Shown: positions 7,717 to 15,816 of the stretch, piece after piece
Layout: the number at the start of each line of letters is the position of its first letter
How positions within the stretch are numbered: the first letter of the stretch is position 1
From: Marmoricola sp. OAE513
Lineage (GTDB): Bacteria > Actinomycetota > Actinomycetes > Propionibacteriales > Nocardioidaceae
Assembly (NCBI RefSeq): GCF_040546585.1
Contig: NZ_JBEPOC010000001.1
Location: 2,232,001 to 2,296,000, forward strand
Direction of reading: 5' to 3'
Length of the DNA stretch: 64,000 nucleotides
The notes under the pieces: model-generated
What the model was told of the DNA's origin: nothing
Seen by the model: the letters and a program-made list of their open reading frames with translations, nothing else
Database searches by the model: none
Program-made: the position numbers and the translations under genes

Positions 7717-10700
7717 TTGCAGCTCACATCTCGTCCGTGGCGCGCGCTCGCAGCCACCCTCTCCGCGGGTCTGGTCGCCGGCACCTTCGCCGCGTTCACG
7801 ATCTCGCCTGCCGTCGCCGTCGACTCGAACTCGGGGGACAACTTCACCGTCGAGAAGGTCCCCGGCGGCTACGAGGTCACCGTCGAGCTCGACAAGCCGC
7901 TCCCGATCCGCGACGACGCGCCCTCGCTCGAGGCCGACGGCAAGAGCCTCGGCATCGCGAAGGAGTCGAAGGACGGCAAGGAGCTCTCCCTGGTCACCAC
8001 CGACGCCTCTGTCCTGAGCGCCGAGACCATCGAGGCCGGCTGGGCGAGCCAGCCCCCGGGCGTGAGCACCTCCAGGGCTCTGACCGACGTGCCGGAGAGC
8101 GCAGCGGCAGCCATCGACGAGGACCCCACCTCGATCGGCAGCTACGAGTGGACCGAGGCGACGTACAACTTCGGCGCCCAGTCCATCCCGATGGCGGGCA
8201 TCGGTGGCATCCGCGGCGAGCTCCAGGGCAAGATCTACCTGCCCGACAGCGGCGGCGCCCGCCCGACCGTGATCCTGCTGCACGGGCGGCACACGTCCTG
8301 CAGCCAGGGCACGGCCAACCCGAACCGCTGGCCGTGCGGCGCGAACCAGATCAACGTCCCCAGCTACAAGGGGTACGACGGCACCGGCCGCGCGCTGGCC
8401 AGCCACGGCTACGCGGTGGTCTCGATCGCGGCGAACGCGATCAACGCCAACGATGCCCAGCTCACCCTCGACAACGGTGCTCTCGCCCGTGGCCAGCTGA
8501 TCCTGGACAGCATCGCGATGCTCGACAAGGCGTCCAAGAACCAGAACCCGACCTACCACGACGCCCAGTTCGACAAGGACGTCACGCTCGCCGAGGCTCT
8601 CGGTTCCGCGAAGGACCCGAACGACCCGGCCGATGCCGACACCCCCGACGAGACCTTGACGCCTGCGCAGCTCGTCGGACGCTTCGACCTGACGAACATC
8701 GGCGTCATGGGCCACTCCCGCGGTGGTGAGGGCGCGACCGCTGCGGTCACCCTCAACCAGGCGCTGCCGACGCCGTGGGGCATCACCTCGGTGCTGCCGT
8801 TGGCTCCCGTCGACTTCGGCCGGATGACGGTCGCGGACATCCCGATGCAGGTGATCCTCCCGTACTGCGACGGTGACGTCTCGAACCAGCAGGGCCAGCA
8901 CATGATCGACGACAGCCGCTACGCGTTCGGCGACGACGTGCTGCGCTCCGCGGTGTGGGTGATGGGGGCGAACCACAACTTCTTCAACACCCGCTGGACG
9001 CCGGCGAAGTACCCGTACTCGACCAGCGACGACTGGAGCAACAGCACGACCCGGACCAACGACACCATCTGCGGCACGGCCCCTGCGGTCGCGGCGACGT
9101 CGATCCGGCTCACGCCCGACCAGCAGTACCAGGTCGGCACGGCGTGGATGGCCGGCTGGTTCCGGATGACGATGGGCGGCGAGAACCAGTTCCTGCCGTT
9201 GTTCGACGGCTCGGGTGCGGTGCCCACCACCGTCCCGCGTGACGTCCGCAGCTTCTCGACGGCTCCGGCCAGCAAGCGGAACACGATCACCACGTTCGAG
9301 TCGACCAGCTCGCTGATCCGGACCGTCGGCACGGCAACGGCGACCCCGTGCGCCAGCCTGGCAGGGCGCACCGTGCCGGTCGACCTGGCGTACTGCGCCA
9401 CCACCTCGGCGAGCGCGATGGTGCCGCACTGGACGCCCGCCAGCTTCGGCGGCAACGTCCCGGCGACGCCGATGACCCGGATGGCGTGGACCGGCAGCAC
9501 CGGCGAGGTTCGCGTGACGGTCCCGGCCGGCAAGCGCGACCAGAGCGGCTACCAGCGGCTCTCGGTCAAGGTCGCCGCCGACGAGTCGGTCACCACCGGC
9601 ACCGACGTGACGCTGACGGTCAAGGACGGCGCCGGTGCGAGCTACAGCTCGCTGGTCTCCGCGCTGAACCCGTTCGCGGTCACCCGCTTCCCGACCTCGG
9701 CGAACTCGACCACCCTGAAGAAGGTCGTGCTCTCCCAGGTCAACGTCCCGGTCACCACCCTGGCGACGGCGGGTCTGAACGTGAGCGACATCCGCGAGGT
9801 CTCCTTCAAGGCGGCCACGGGGGCCGATGCCCTCGCCACCGGCGCGGTGCTGCTCTCGGACCTCGCCTTCGAGAGCTCCTCGGTCGGCACTGCCGTGGTC
9901 AAGAAGGAGGCGACGCTGAACGTGGCTCCGACCGTGGTGGAGGAGGGCAACGGCCCGGGGACGGCGGACGTCGCGGTCTTCCGTGAGGGCTCGACCAGCG
10001 GCACGGCGGTCGGGTGGGTCTCGGTGCTCGGCTCGGCCACGGGTCGCGGGGGCATCCTGCTGGAGAAGGTCGCCTTCGCACCGGGTGAGACCTGCAAGGT
10101 CGTCACGGCCCCGATCCTCGGTGACGCAGCGACCAGCACGTCGAACTCGACCCTGGTCAAGACGACCGTGATCAACACGAGCGGGGCGGTCATGGGCGAC
10201 AAGGCCTTCACCAACGTCACCGTCCGGGAGGACGATGGCGTCACGGGCAGCGCAACCGCTCTGCCGCCTGCAGGCGTCCAGGGCAACCCGTGCGCGGAGA
10301 AGGCAGCGGCGGCCACCCCGACCGCGCTCAGCTTCTCCGACACCACCCCGGCACCCGGTCAGCAGATCACCGTGACCGGTTCGGGCTACCGACCCGGTGA
10401 GGGCGTCACGTTCTCCGTCGCCGGTACGCCGGTCGGGGTCGGGGTCGCCAACGCCTCCGGTGTCGTCGAGCTCCCGCTGACCCTGGCGGCGGACGCGGCG
10501 TACGGTCCGACGACGATCAGCTCGGTCGGTGCCGGCTCGGCCCTGACCGGCACGGGAAGCGTGACGGTGCTGGCCACGACGACGACGTCGCTGGAGCTCG
10601 CCCCGTCGGCGCCGAAGATCAAGCAGGCGGTCACGCTGACGGCCACGGTGGAGGGTGACGAGACGGCCGGCACGGTCCAGTTCTTCGACGGGGCCACCCT

Positions 10701-11718
10701 GCTGGGGTCGGCGCCGACGGTGGACGGGGTCGCGACCTTCAGCAAGCCGTCCGGGTTCCTGGCGGGTACCCACGACCTCGTGGCGAAGTTCGGTGCCACT
10801 GCCACCGCACAGGCCTCGGAGTCAGGTCCGGTGTCGATCACCCTGGTGAAGGGCGCGGCACCGATCGTGATGGCGATCTCCACCGACGCCTCGACGTACG
10901 GGACCGCGGTGACCGGCCAGGTCTCCGTCGGTGCCGTCGGCGCAGCCGAGGTGACGGTCAAGTACGGCACCTCCACGGTGGTCGTGCCGCTGACCAACGG
11001 CTCCGCCGGCTTCACGTTGCCGGCGACGCTGGCGCCGGGCAGCTACACGGTGACGGCGCAGTACCTCGGCTCCGACGAGCTCGAGGCCAGCCCGGTCGCA
11101 TCGGCACCGCTGACGGTGTCGAAGAAGCCGACCACGCTGCTGATGGCGACCTCGCGGACGTCCTCGACGTTCGGGACGGTGGTCACCGGTCAGGTCTCGG
11201 TGAGCGAGAGCTCGGCGAGCTCGGTCACGGTGAAGTACGGCAGCACGACCACGGTCGTGCCGCTGGCCAACGGGGCCGGGAAGTTCTCGTTGCCGGCCAC
11301 GCTGGCGCCGGGCAGCTACACCGTGACGGCCCAGTTCCTCGGCACGAGCGTGCTGGAGGCCAGCGCCATCGCCTCGGCACCCCTCGTGGTGGGCAAGCGG
11401 CCGACCTCGGTGGGCGTCAGCGGACCGTCGACGGCCAAGGGCGGCAAGTCGCTGACCGTGACCTTCGCGGTCGCGGGCTCGGTGGCGGGCACCTACCCGG
11501 CCGGTGACCTGAAGATCTACCAGTCGGTCGGCGGCGGGGCGTACAAGCTGGTCTCGACCAGGACCCTGACCCAGACGAGCAAGGGGATCGTGAAGCTCAC
11601 GACGACCGCACCCGCGTCGGGCAAGGACCTGCGCTACAAGGCCACGTACGTCGGCAACGCGTCCTTCGCCGGCTCGTCCAGCGGCGTGAAGACGGTGGTG
11701 GTCAGCAAGAAGAAGTAG
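7717..11718 (+). CDS. Secreted alpha/beta hydrolase with C-terminal Ig-like repeats
   Basis: A 1333-aa exported protein. I choose TTG 7717 because AGGAG lies six bases upstream and the next residues form a Sec signal peptide (RPWRALAATLSAGLVAG, cleavage near AVA-VDS); longer in-frame starts upstream lack this. A dienelactone-hydrolase-like alpha/beta fold follows, with oxyanion region ILLHGRHT and nucleophile S334 in GHSRGG. After a beta-rich middle, from about residue 870 come Big-type immunoglobulin-like modules, the last ones near-duplicates (LAPGSYTVTAQ occurs twice). Probably a wall-attached or secreted esterase or lipase. No sortase motif is seen. Confidence 0.9.
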   Translation: MQLTSRPWRALAATLSAGLVAGTFAAFTISPAVAVDSNSGDNFTVEKVPGGYEVTVELDKPLPIRDDAPSLEADGKSLGIAKESKDGKELSLVTTDASVLSAETIEAGWASQPPGVSTSRALTDVPESAAAAIDEDPTSIGSYEWTEATYNFGAQSIPMAGIGGIRGELQGKIYLPDSGGARPTVILLHGRHTSCSQGTANPNRWPCGANQINVPSYKGYDGTGRALASHGYAVVSIAANAINANDAQLTLDNGALARGQLILDSIAMLDKASKNQNPTYHDAQFDKDVTLAEALGSAKDPNDPADADTPDETLTPAQLVGRFDLTNIGVMGHSRGGEGATAAVTLNQALPTPWGITSVLPLAPVDFGRMTVADIPMQVILPYCDGDVSNQQGQHMIDDSRYAFGDDVLRSAVWVMGANHNFFNTRWTPAKYPYSTSDDWSNSTTRTNDTICGTAPAVAATSIRLTPDQQYQVGTAWMAGWFRMTMGGENQFLPLFDGSGAVPTTVPRDVRSFSTAPASKRNTITTFESTSSLIRTVGTATATPCASLAGRTVPVDLAYCATTSASAMVPHWTPASFGGNVPATPMTRMAWTGSTGEVRVTVPAGKRDQSGYQRLSVKVAADESVTTGTDVTLTVKDGAGASYSSLVSALNPFAVTRFPTSANSTTLKKVVLSQVNVPVTTLATAGLNVSDIREVSFKAATGADALATGAVLLSDLAFESSSVGTAVVKKEATLNVAPTVVEEGNGPGTADVAVFREGSTSGTAVGWVSVLGSATGRGGILLEKVAFAPGETCKVVTAPILGDAATSTSNSTLVKTTVINTSGAVMGDKAFTNVTVREDDGVTGSATALPPAGVQGNPCAEKAAAATPTALSFSDTTPAPGQQITVTGSGYRPGEGVTFSVAGTPVGVGVANASGVVELPLTLAADAAYGPTTISSVGAGSALTGTGSVTVLATTTTSLELAPSAPKIKQAVTLTATVEGDETAGTVQFFDGATLLGSAPTVDGVATFSKPSGFLAGTHDLVAKFGATATAQASESGPVSITLVKGAAPIVMAISTDASTYGTAVTGQVSVGAVGAAEVTVKYGTSTVVVPLTNGSAGFTLPATLAPGSYTVTAQYLGSDELEASPVASAPLTVSKKPTTLLMATSRTSSTFGTVVTGQVSVSESSASSVTVKYGSTTTVVPLANGAGKFSLPATLAPGSYTVTAQFLGTSVLEASAIASAPLVVGKRPTSVGVSGPSTAKGGKSLTVTFAVAGSVAGTYPAGDLKIYQSVGGGAYKLVSTRTLTQTSKGIVKLTTTAPASGKDLRYKATYVGNASFAGSSSGVKTVVVSKKK

Positions 11719-11777
11719 GCACCGCAGGACACGACGGGCTCACGGCGCTGCCGTGGGTCCGTCGTCCTGTTCGGTGC
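11719..11777. terminator. Bidirectional hairpin terminator
   Basis: Between two convergent genes, AGGAC-ACGACGG-CTCACGG pairs with CCGTGGG-CCGTCGTCCT, and the outer GCACCG/CGGTGC arms extend the stem. It probably serves both the hydrolase gene and the zincin gene at 11780. Confidence 0.75.
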
Positions 11778-11779
11778 GC

Positions 11780-12127
11780 TCAGCCCCAGCCGAGCTCGTG
11801 CAGCTGCTCGTCGTCGATGCCGAAGTGGTGGGCGATCTCGTGGACCACGGTGATCTCGATCTCCTCGGCGAGCTCCGCGACGTCGCGGCACATCCGCAGC
11901 AGCGGGCCGCGGAAAACGAAGACCTGGTCGGGGGCGAAGAACGTGTAGTTGCCGTCGCGCTCGGTCAGCGGCGTGCCGACGTACAGACCGAGCAGGGTCG
12001 GGTCGTCGGGCGGAGGCTCGTCCTCGACCAGGACGACGACGTTGTCCATCAGCCTTGCCAGGCCCTCGGGGATCGCGTCGAGCGCCTCGGCGACCAGCTC
12101 GTCGAAGGCGTCCTCGGAGATCTCCAC
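11780..12127 (-). CDS. Metallopeptidase (zincin-1) family protein
   Basis: A 115-aa small zincin-like protein (family formerly DUF1025). The zinc signature HEIAHHFGI has H96, E97 and H100 near the C terminus, and the core LARLMDNVVVLVEDEPP is the usual N-terminal block. GTG start at 12127; longer in-frame readings run into unrelated sequence. There is no signal peptide, so it acts in the cytoplasm. Substrate unknown; family members are common single-copy genes in actinobacteria. Confidence 0.92.
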   Translation of the reverse strand: MEISEDAFDELVAEALDAIPEGLARLMDNVVVLVEDEPPPDDPTLLGLYVGTPLTERDGNYTFFAPDQVFVFRGPLLRMCRDVAELAEEIEITVVHEIAHHFGIDDEQLHELGWG

Positions 12128-12230
12128 GCGCGTCAGCCTAGGTGGCAGGACCCAGCGGCTACCGATTCGCGACACAACGGACACGTGCGCGTAACAGACA
12201 CTTCGTACCGTCGACGGATGCGAGCTCACC

Positions 12231-13706
12231 ATGCATGACGCCATCAGCCGTGCGCTGCACGACCGACCGGAGTCCGAGGGTCTCGGGACGACTCCGGCCC
12301 TCGAGGGCCTACGTCGTCGTTCGCTCGCCTCGGCCGACGTGCTCGCCCCGTCCTTGGCGGCGACCAAGCCGGCTGCGACCGCGCTGGTGGTCCCGGTCGT
12401 CGTCACCGCCTTCGTCGGACCGGGCGCCTGGCTCAGTGTCGTCCTCGCGGTGCTGGCCGCGCTGCTGCTGCGTCGGGTGATCGACGAATTCACCTCGCGC
12501 GTGGTGACGTCGGGGTCCCTCTACACCTTCGTGGTCCGTGGTCTCGGGGCGTTCGCGGGACTCATGTGCGCGGTGGCGATGCTGCTCGCCTACGCGTTCG
12601 CGAGCGGCTACGCACTGACCAACGCTGGTCTGACCGCGCGCTCGCTGGCTGCTCAGGACATGGGGGTGACCGGACCGTTCGAGCTGGGTGACGTCCTGGT
12701 GGTCGTCGCGATCGGTCTGGGCTGCGGGCTCCTCCTGATCCGGCGTGTCAGCACGTTCACCGCGACCACCCTGGTGATCCAGATCGTCACCGTCGCCTCC
12801 GTGCTGGTCCTCGTCGTCGCCGTCCTCGCGGCGGGTCCCGGACTGGCCGAGCCGTTCTCCCTGGAGGGTGCCGACCCGCTCAGGATCGCCGGCGGGGCGA
12901 GCATCGTGCTCGCCATGCTCGTCGGCTTCGAGTGCTCGGCGTCGCACGGTGCCGAGGCCTCCCGTCCGTTCCGTTCCGTCCCCCGCGCGATGACGTCCTC
13001 CCTGCTGCTCACCGGCGCGCTCAGCCTCCTCACCACGCTGGTCCTGACGGCGGACCCGGCCGCGATGCTCGACGCCCTGCACCAGTCGGTCCGGATGGAG
13101 GCAATCTGGTTCCCCGAGGGCGGGGCCACCGTGACGACCCTGTTCCGGGTCGTTCGGATCCTCAGCCTGATCGCCTGCATCCTCGCCATCTGGGCCGCGA
13201 TGACCCGGTTGGTCTTCACCCTCGCCCTCGAGGGTGCGTTGCCCCCGGCGCTGCGGCGGACCCACGACCGGCACCACTCGCCGTACCTGGCAGTGCTCTG
13301 GACGTCGCCGCTCGTCATCGCCCCCGGCGCGTTCCTGGTGGCCGCCGACCACCCGCGACAGACGGTGCTGGCCAGCCTCCTGGACACCTCGGGCCTGGTG
13401 ATGCTGGTGGCCTACCTGCTGGTCTGCCTCGCTGTACCGGTCTTCCTGCACCGGCTCAACGAGGTCAGTGCGCCGGCGTTGATCGCCTCCGCCCTGGGCG
13501 TGGTCGTCGTGCTCGGCGCGATGGCTTGCAACATCTGGCTCCAGGGCGAGCGCGGAGACACGGCCATGGTCGCGGTCGTCGCCCTGGTCGTCGTCCCGGT
13601 CGCCATCGGCTGGTACCGGGCACTGCTGCGTCGGCGTCCGGCTGCCCTGCGCAGGATGGGCGTGCACGACCAGTCGATCGCCGCGGACGCCTGGAGCGCC
13701 TCGTGA
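12231..13706 (+). CDS. APC-type amino acid permease
   Basis: A 491-aa integral membrane protein with about 12 hydrophobic segments. The APC-superfamily layout is visible: a first helix with VVVTAFVGPGAWLSVVLA, the SGSLYTFV stretch (consensus usually GSxYxx), and a long series of helices up to residue ~470. Likely takes up an amino acid or polyamine by cation symport. It is coupled by GTGA overlap to a small IclR-type HTH gene, suggesting local control of this transporter. The exact substrate is not inferable. Confidence 0.88.
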   Translation: MHDAISRALHDRPESEGLGTTPALEGLRRRSLASADVLAPSLAATKPAATALVVPVVVTAFVGPGAWLSVVLAVLAALLLRRVIDEFTSRVVTSGSLYTFVVRGLGAFAGLMCAVAMLLAYAFASGYALTNAGLTARSLAAQDMGVTGPFELGDVLVVVAIGLGCGLLLIRRVSTFTATTLVIQIVTVASVLVLVVAVLAAGPGLAEPFSLEGADPLRIAGGASIVLAMLVGFECSASHGAEASRPFRSVPRAMTSSLLLTGALSLLTTLVLTADPAAMLDALHQSVRMEAIWFPEGGATVTTLFRVVRILSLIACILAIWAAMTRLVFTLALEGALPPALRRTHDRHHSPYLAVLWTSPLVIAPGAFLVAADHPRQTVLASLLDTSGLVMLVAYLLVCLAVPVFLHRLNEVSAPALIASALGVVVVLGAMACNIWLQGERGDTAMVAVVALVVVPVAIGWYRALLRRRPAALRRMGVHDQSIAADAWSAS

Positions 13707-13978
13707 CGACCAGCCAGGAACACGTCTTCGACGGGCGCCAGCCCTCGGCGGTCAGCAACGCACTCTCGATCCTGCACGTCGTCGCGGCAGCTCCGCCGGG
13801 GATCACGGCGAAGGAGATCCACCAGTCGTTGCAGATGCCCCGGGCGACGGTCTACCGGATCATCAAGCACCTCGTCGCCGAGGAGTTCCTGGTGCGGAGC
13901 CAGGACCTGCACGGGTTCGCGCTCGGGAGCCGGATGAGGGAGTTCTCCCGCAACGCCGCCCAGCACCTCCGTGCCTGA
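13703..13978 (+). CDS. IclR-type helix-turn-helix protein, DNA-binding domain only
   Basis: A 91-aa protein made up almost solely of an IclR N-terminal winged helix (AVSNALSILHVVAAAPPGIT, then the recognition segment QMPRATVYRIIKHLVAEEFL and the wing). IclR regulators normally have ~250 aa with a ligand-binding domain, which is absent here. The stop is clean and no IclR effector domain continues in any frame before the crcB genes, so this is a single-domain regulator or an old truncation. GTG start overlaps the permease stop. Confidence 0.82.
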   Translation: MTTSQEHVFDGRQPSAVSNALSILHVVAAAPPGITAKEIHQSLQMPRATVYRIIKHLVAEEFLVRSQDLHGFALGSRMREFSRNAAQHLRA

Positions 13979-13999
13979 GCGTCCTGCCCGGACCGGCGT

Positions 14000-14323
14000 T
14001 CAGCTCAAGTGGTACCCGAGCCAGGCCGCACCGGAGCAGGCGACCACGGTGGCCACGGCGTAGAGCGCGCCCCGACGACCCCCACGGTCGACGGACTGGA
14101 CCGCCACCGCCGAGTACGTCGTGAACGCACCGCAGAAACCAGTGCCCAGGAGCAGCATCGCGTTGCCGTCAGCACCGAGGCCGACCAGCGCGCCGAGCAG
14201 CGTGGAGCCGAGCACGTTCACCGTCAGGGTGCCCCAGGGCGTCGTACCGTCGAGGAGGCGCGCTGCCAGGAGTCGCGCGGGTGCGCCGACGGCCGCGCCG
14301 AGGGCGACCAGCAGCGCGCTCAC
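14000..14323 (-). CDS. crcB: Fluoride channel subunit CrcB/FluC (second copy)
   Basis: A 107-aa four-helix membrane protein that exports fluoride. Family motifs are GAPARLLAARLL at the first helix end, TLTVNVLGSTLLG, and the channel break GFCGAFTTYSA. GTG start overlaps the stop of the other crcB gene. FluC channels are dimers; Gram-positive pairs encoded side by side often form heterodimers, which the coupled overlap here fits. Confidence 0.93.
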   Translation of the reverse strand: MSALLVALGAAVGAPARLLAARLLDGTTPWGTLTVNVLGSTLLGALVGLGADGNAMLLLGTGFCGAFTTYSAVAVQSVDRGGRRGALYAVATVVACSGAAWLGYHLS

Positions 14324-14706
14324 ACCTCGGTCCGCGGAGCCATCCGGTCCACCAGAACGACCGCCGCGAGAGCGGCGAGCAGGGTGCCGCCGGCGTACAG
14401 GACCGCGAGCACGGCGCCGTCGTGCTCGAGCAGCACGACGCTCTGCTCCGAGGCCGCTGACATCGTCGTGAAGCCGCCGAGGATCCCGGTGCCGAGGAAC
14501 ACCCCGAGCCACGGCGTACGCCGGACGACGGTGAACGCCCCGACCGCGGCGAGCAGGGCGCTCCCGACGACGTTGATGCCGAACGTCGTCCAGGGGAACC
14601 CGCTGGCGATCGGCAACCACTCGGTCAGTCCGTACCGGGCGAGCGACCCGATCACCCCGCCTGCGGCAGCCGCTGCGAGAGCTGCGGGGAGTCGTGCTTC
14701 GGTCAC
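14320..14706 (-). CDS. crcB: Fluoride channel subunit CrcB/FluC (first copy)
   Basis: A 128-aa membrane protein of the same family with GGVIGSLARYGL, TFGINVVGSALL and GILGGFTTMSA. The third-helix break has Met where most homologues have Phe or Tyr. Its GTG start overlaps the stop of the anti-sigma-type ATPase gene and its own stop overlaps the other crcB start, so all three are co-transcribed. I found no fluoride riboswitch before the unit; the gene order (regulator first, then channels) is unusual. Confidence 0.93.
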   Translation of the reverse strand: MTEARLPAALAAAAAGGVIGSLARYGLTEWLPIASGFPWTTFGINVVGSALLAAVGAFTVVRRTPWLGVFLGTGILGGFTTMSAASEQSVVLLEHDGAVLAVLYAGGTLLAALAAVVLVDRMAPRTEV

Positions 14707-15662
14707 GAGACCTCTTGCCGGGGGGTGAGGCGGGTGGGCCCGTGCCACGGGAGCGGCTGGTGGCCGCTGCTCTGCCGGTGGAACTCGCCGAGGTACCACC
14801 GCTGGAGCGACATCAGGGCCGGCGGTGGTCGCATCGCCAGCAGGCTGTCGTCAGCGAAGTCGCGGTAGATGTCGTCGAGCAGGGCGCTGACCCTCGCCAT
14901 TGAGGAAGGAGCCGTTGCGGGGATCGAGTAGCTGAGGTCGACCGTCTCGGCGCCCTTCTCCATCGAGATCTCCAGCTCCTCCAAGCCGACCACCTGCCGG
15001 CGCTCGTGCTCGATCTGGAGGAAGACGTCCGCGAACTCCACAGCGATCGGGTAGCGCTCGGGTTCGCTCATCGAGAGCAGTCGGAGCTCACGGCCGAGCT
15101 CGTTGAAGTGCAGGCGGAGGTGCGAGAACAGCTCGACCGGCATGTTCAGCAGGCGGAGGTGGAACATGGTGCCGGGATCGGCGTGCTGGTCCGGGCGGGC
15201 GGCCAGGGCCTCGTCCATGTCGAACAGCTCGCCCTCGGCGGGCTGTTCCCGGGGGTCGGCACTCGGCTCGAACCAGACGACCTTGCCCATCCCGCGCGGA
15301 TCGATGTCCGCGCCCCAGCGCAGGGCATAGCTGGCCACCAGGTCAAGACCCCGCCCGACCGTGGACCAGGAGAAGTCGTCGTCCAGGTCGATGTCGGTGC
15401 TGGAGTGCCGCTGCTGCGGCGGGACCATCGACTGATCGGTCACCTCGATGCGCGGGTGGTCGACGGTGCCGCGGACGTGGACGGTCATCGGCGGGTCCGC
15501 GTGCAGGATCGCGTTGGTGACGAGCTCGGAGACGGCGAGGCGCGCACTGTCGGCGAGCTCGGGGCGACCGATCTCCTCGAGCACACCGGTCACCCAGTCA
15601 CGCGCCAACCTGACGGAAGGCGGGCTGGCGGGCAGAGCCAGGGTTCGCTTGTTCCAGGGCAC
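14703..15662 (-). CDS. Anti-sigma-factor-type ATP-binding protein (HATPase) with C-terminal extension
   Basis: A 319-aa protein whose first ~150 residues are an RsbW/SpoIIAB-like GHKL ATPase domain: LALPASPPSVRLARDWV, then the N box RLAVSELVTNAILHA and the G1/G2 region VGRGLDLVASYALRWG. GTG 15662 has GGAG eight bases upstream and puts the N terminus where the family begins; the open frame continues upstream to 15818 but would overlap the ndh start. The remaining ~170 residues are helical and match no domain I recognise. Likely controls a sigma factor by phosphorylating or binding partners. Confidence 0.85.
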   Translation of the reverse strand: MPWNKRTLALPASPPSVRLARDWVTGVLEEIGRPELADSARLAVSELVTNAILHADPPMTVHVRGTVDHPRIEVTDQSMVPPQQRHSSTDIDLDDDFSWSTVGRGLDLVASYALRWGADIDPRGMGKVVWFEPSADPREQPAEGELFDMDEALAARPDQHADPGTMFHLRLLNMPVELFSHLRLHFNELGRELRLLSMSEPERYPIAVEFADVFLQIEHERRQVVGLEELEISMEKGAETVDLSYSIPATAPSSMARVSALLDDIYRDFADDSLLAMRPPPALMSLQRWYLGEFHRQSSGHQPLPWHGPTRLTPRQEVS

Positions 15663-15816
15663 AGATAGGACTCCGAGGTCGGGGACGGTCTCCAGGGCAG
15701 ATGCCCATCCCTCCGACTCGATCAAACCACATCCGAGAACAGGTTTCACGGACCGTGTGACGGACCAGACGTCCTGAGAATTGTGGCCCTGAGCGGGATA
15801 GCGGGACAATGGAGAC

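Noticed and set aside
7699-10773. 1024-codon open frame opposite the secreted hydrolase
   Set aside because: It is Arg/Gly/Asp-rich and follows the third-codon GC bias of the plus-strand gene, which has a signal peptide and a clear domain.
14324-14800. Fluoride riboswitch for crcB
   Set aside because: The crcB genes start inside or directly after coding sequence, leaving no room; no typical pseudoknot sequence was seen before the ATPase gene either.
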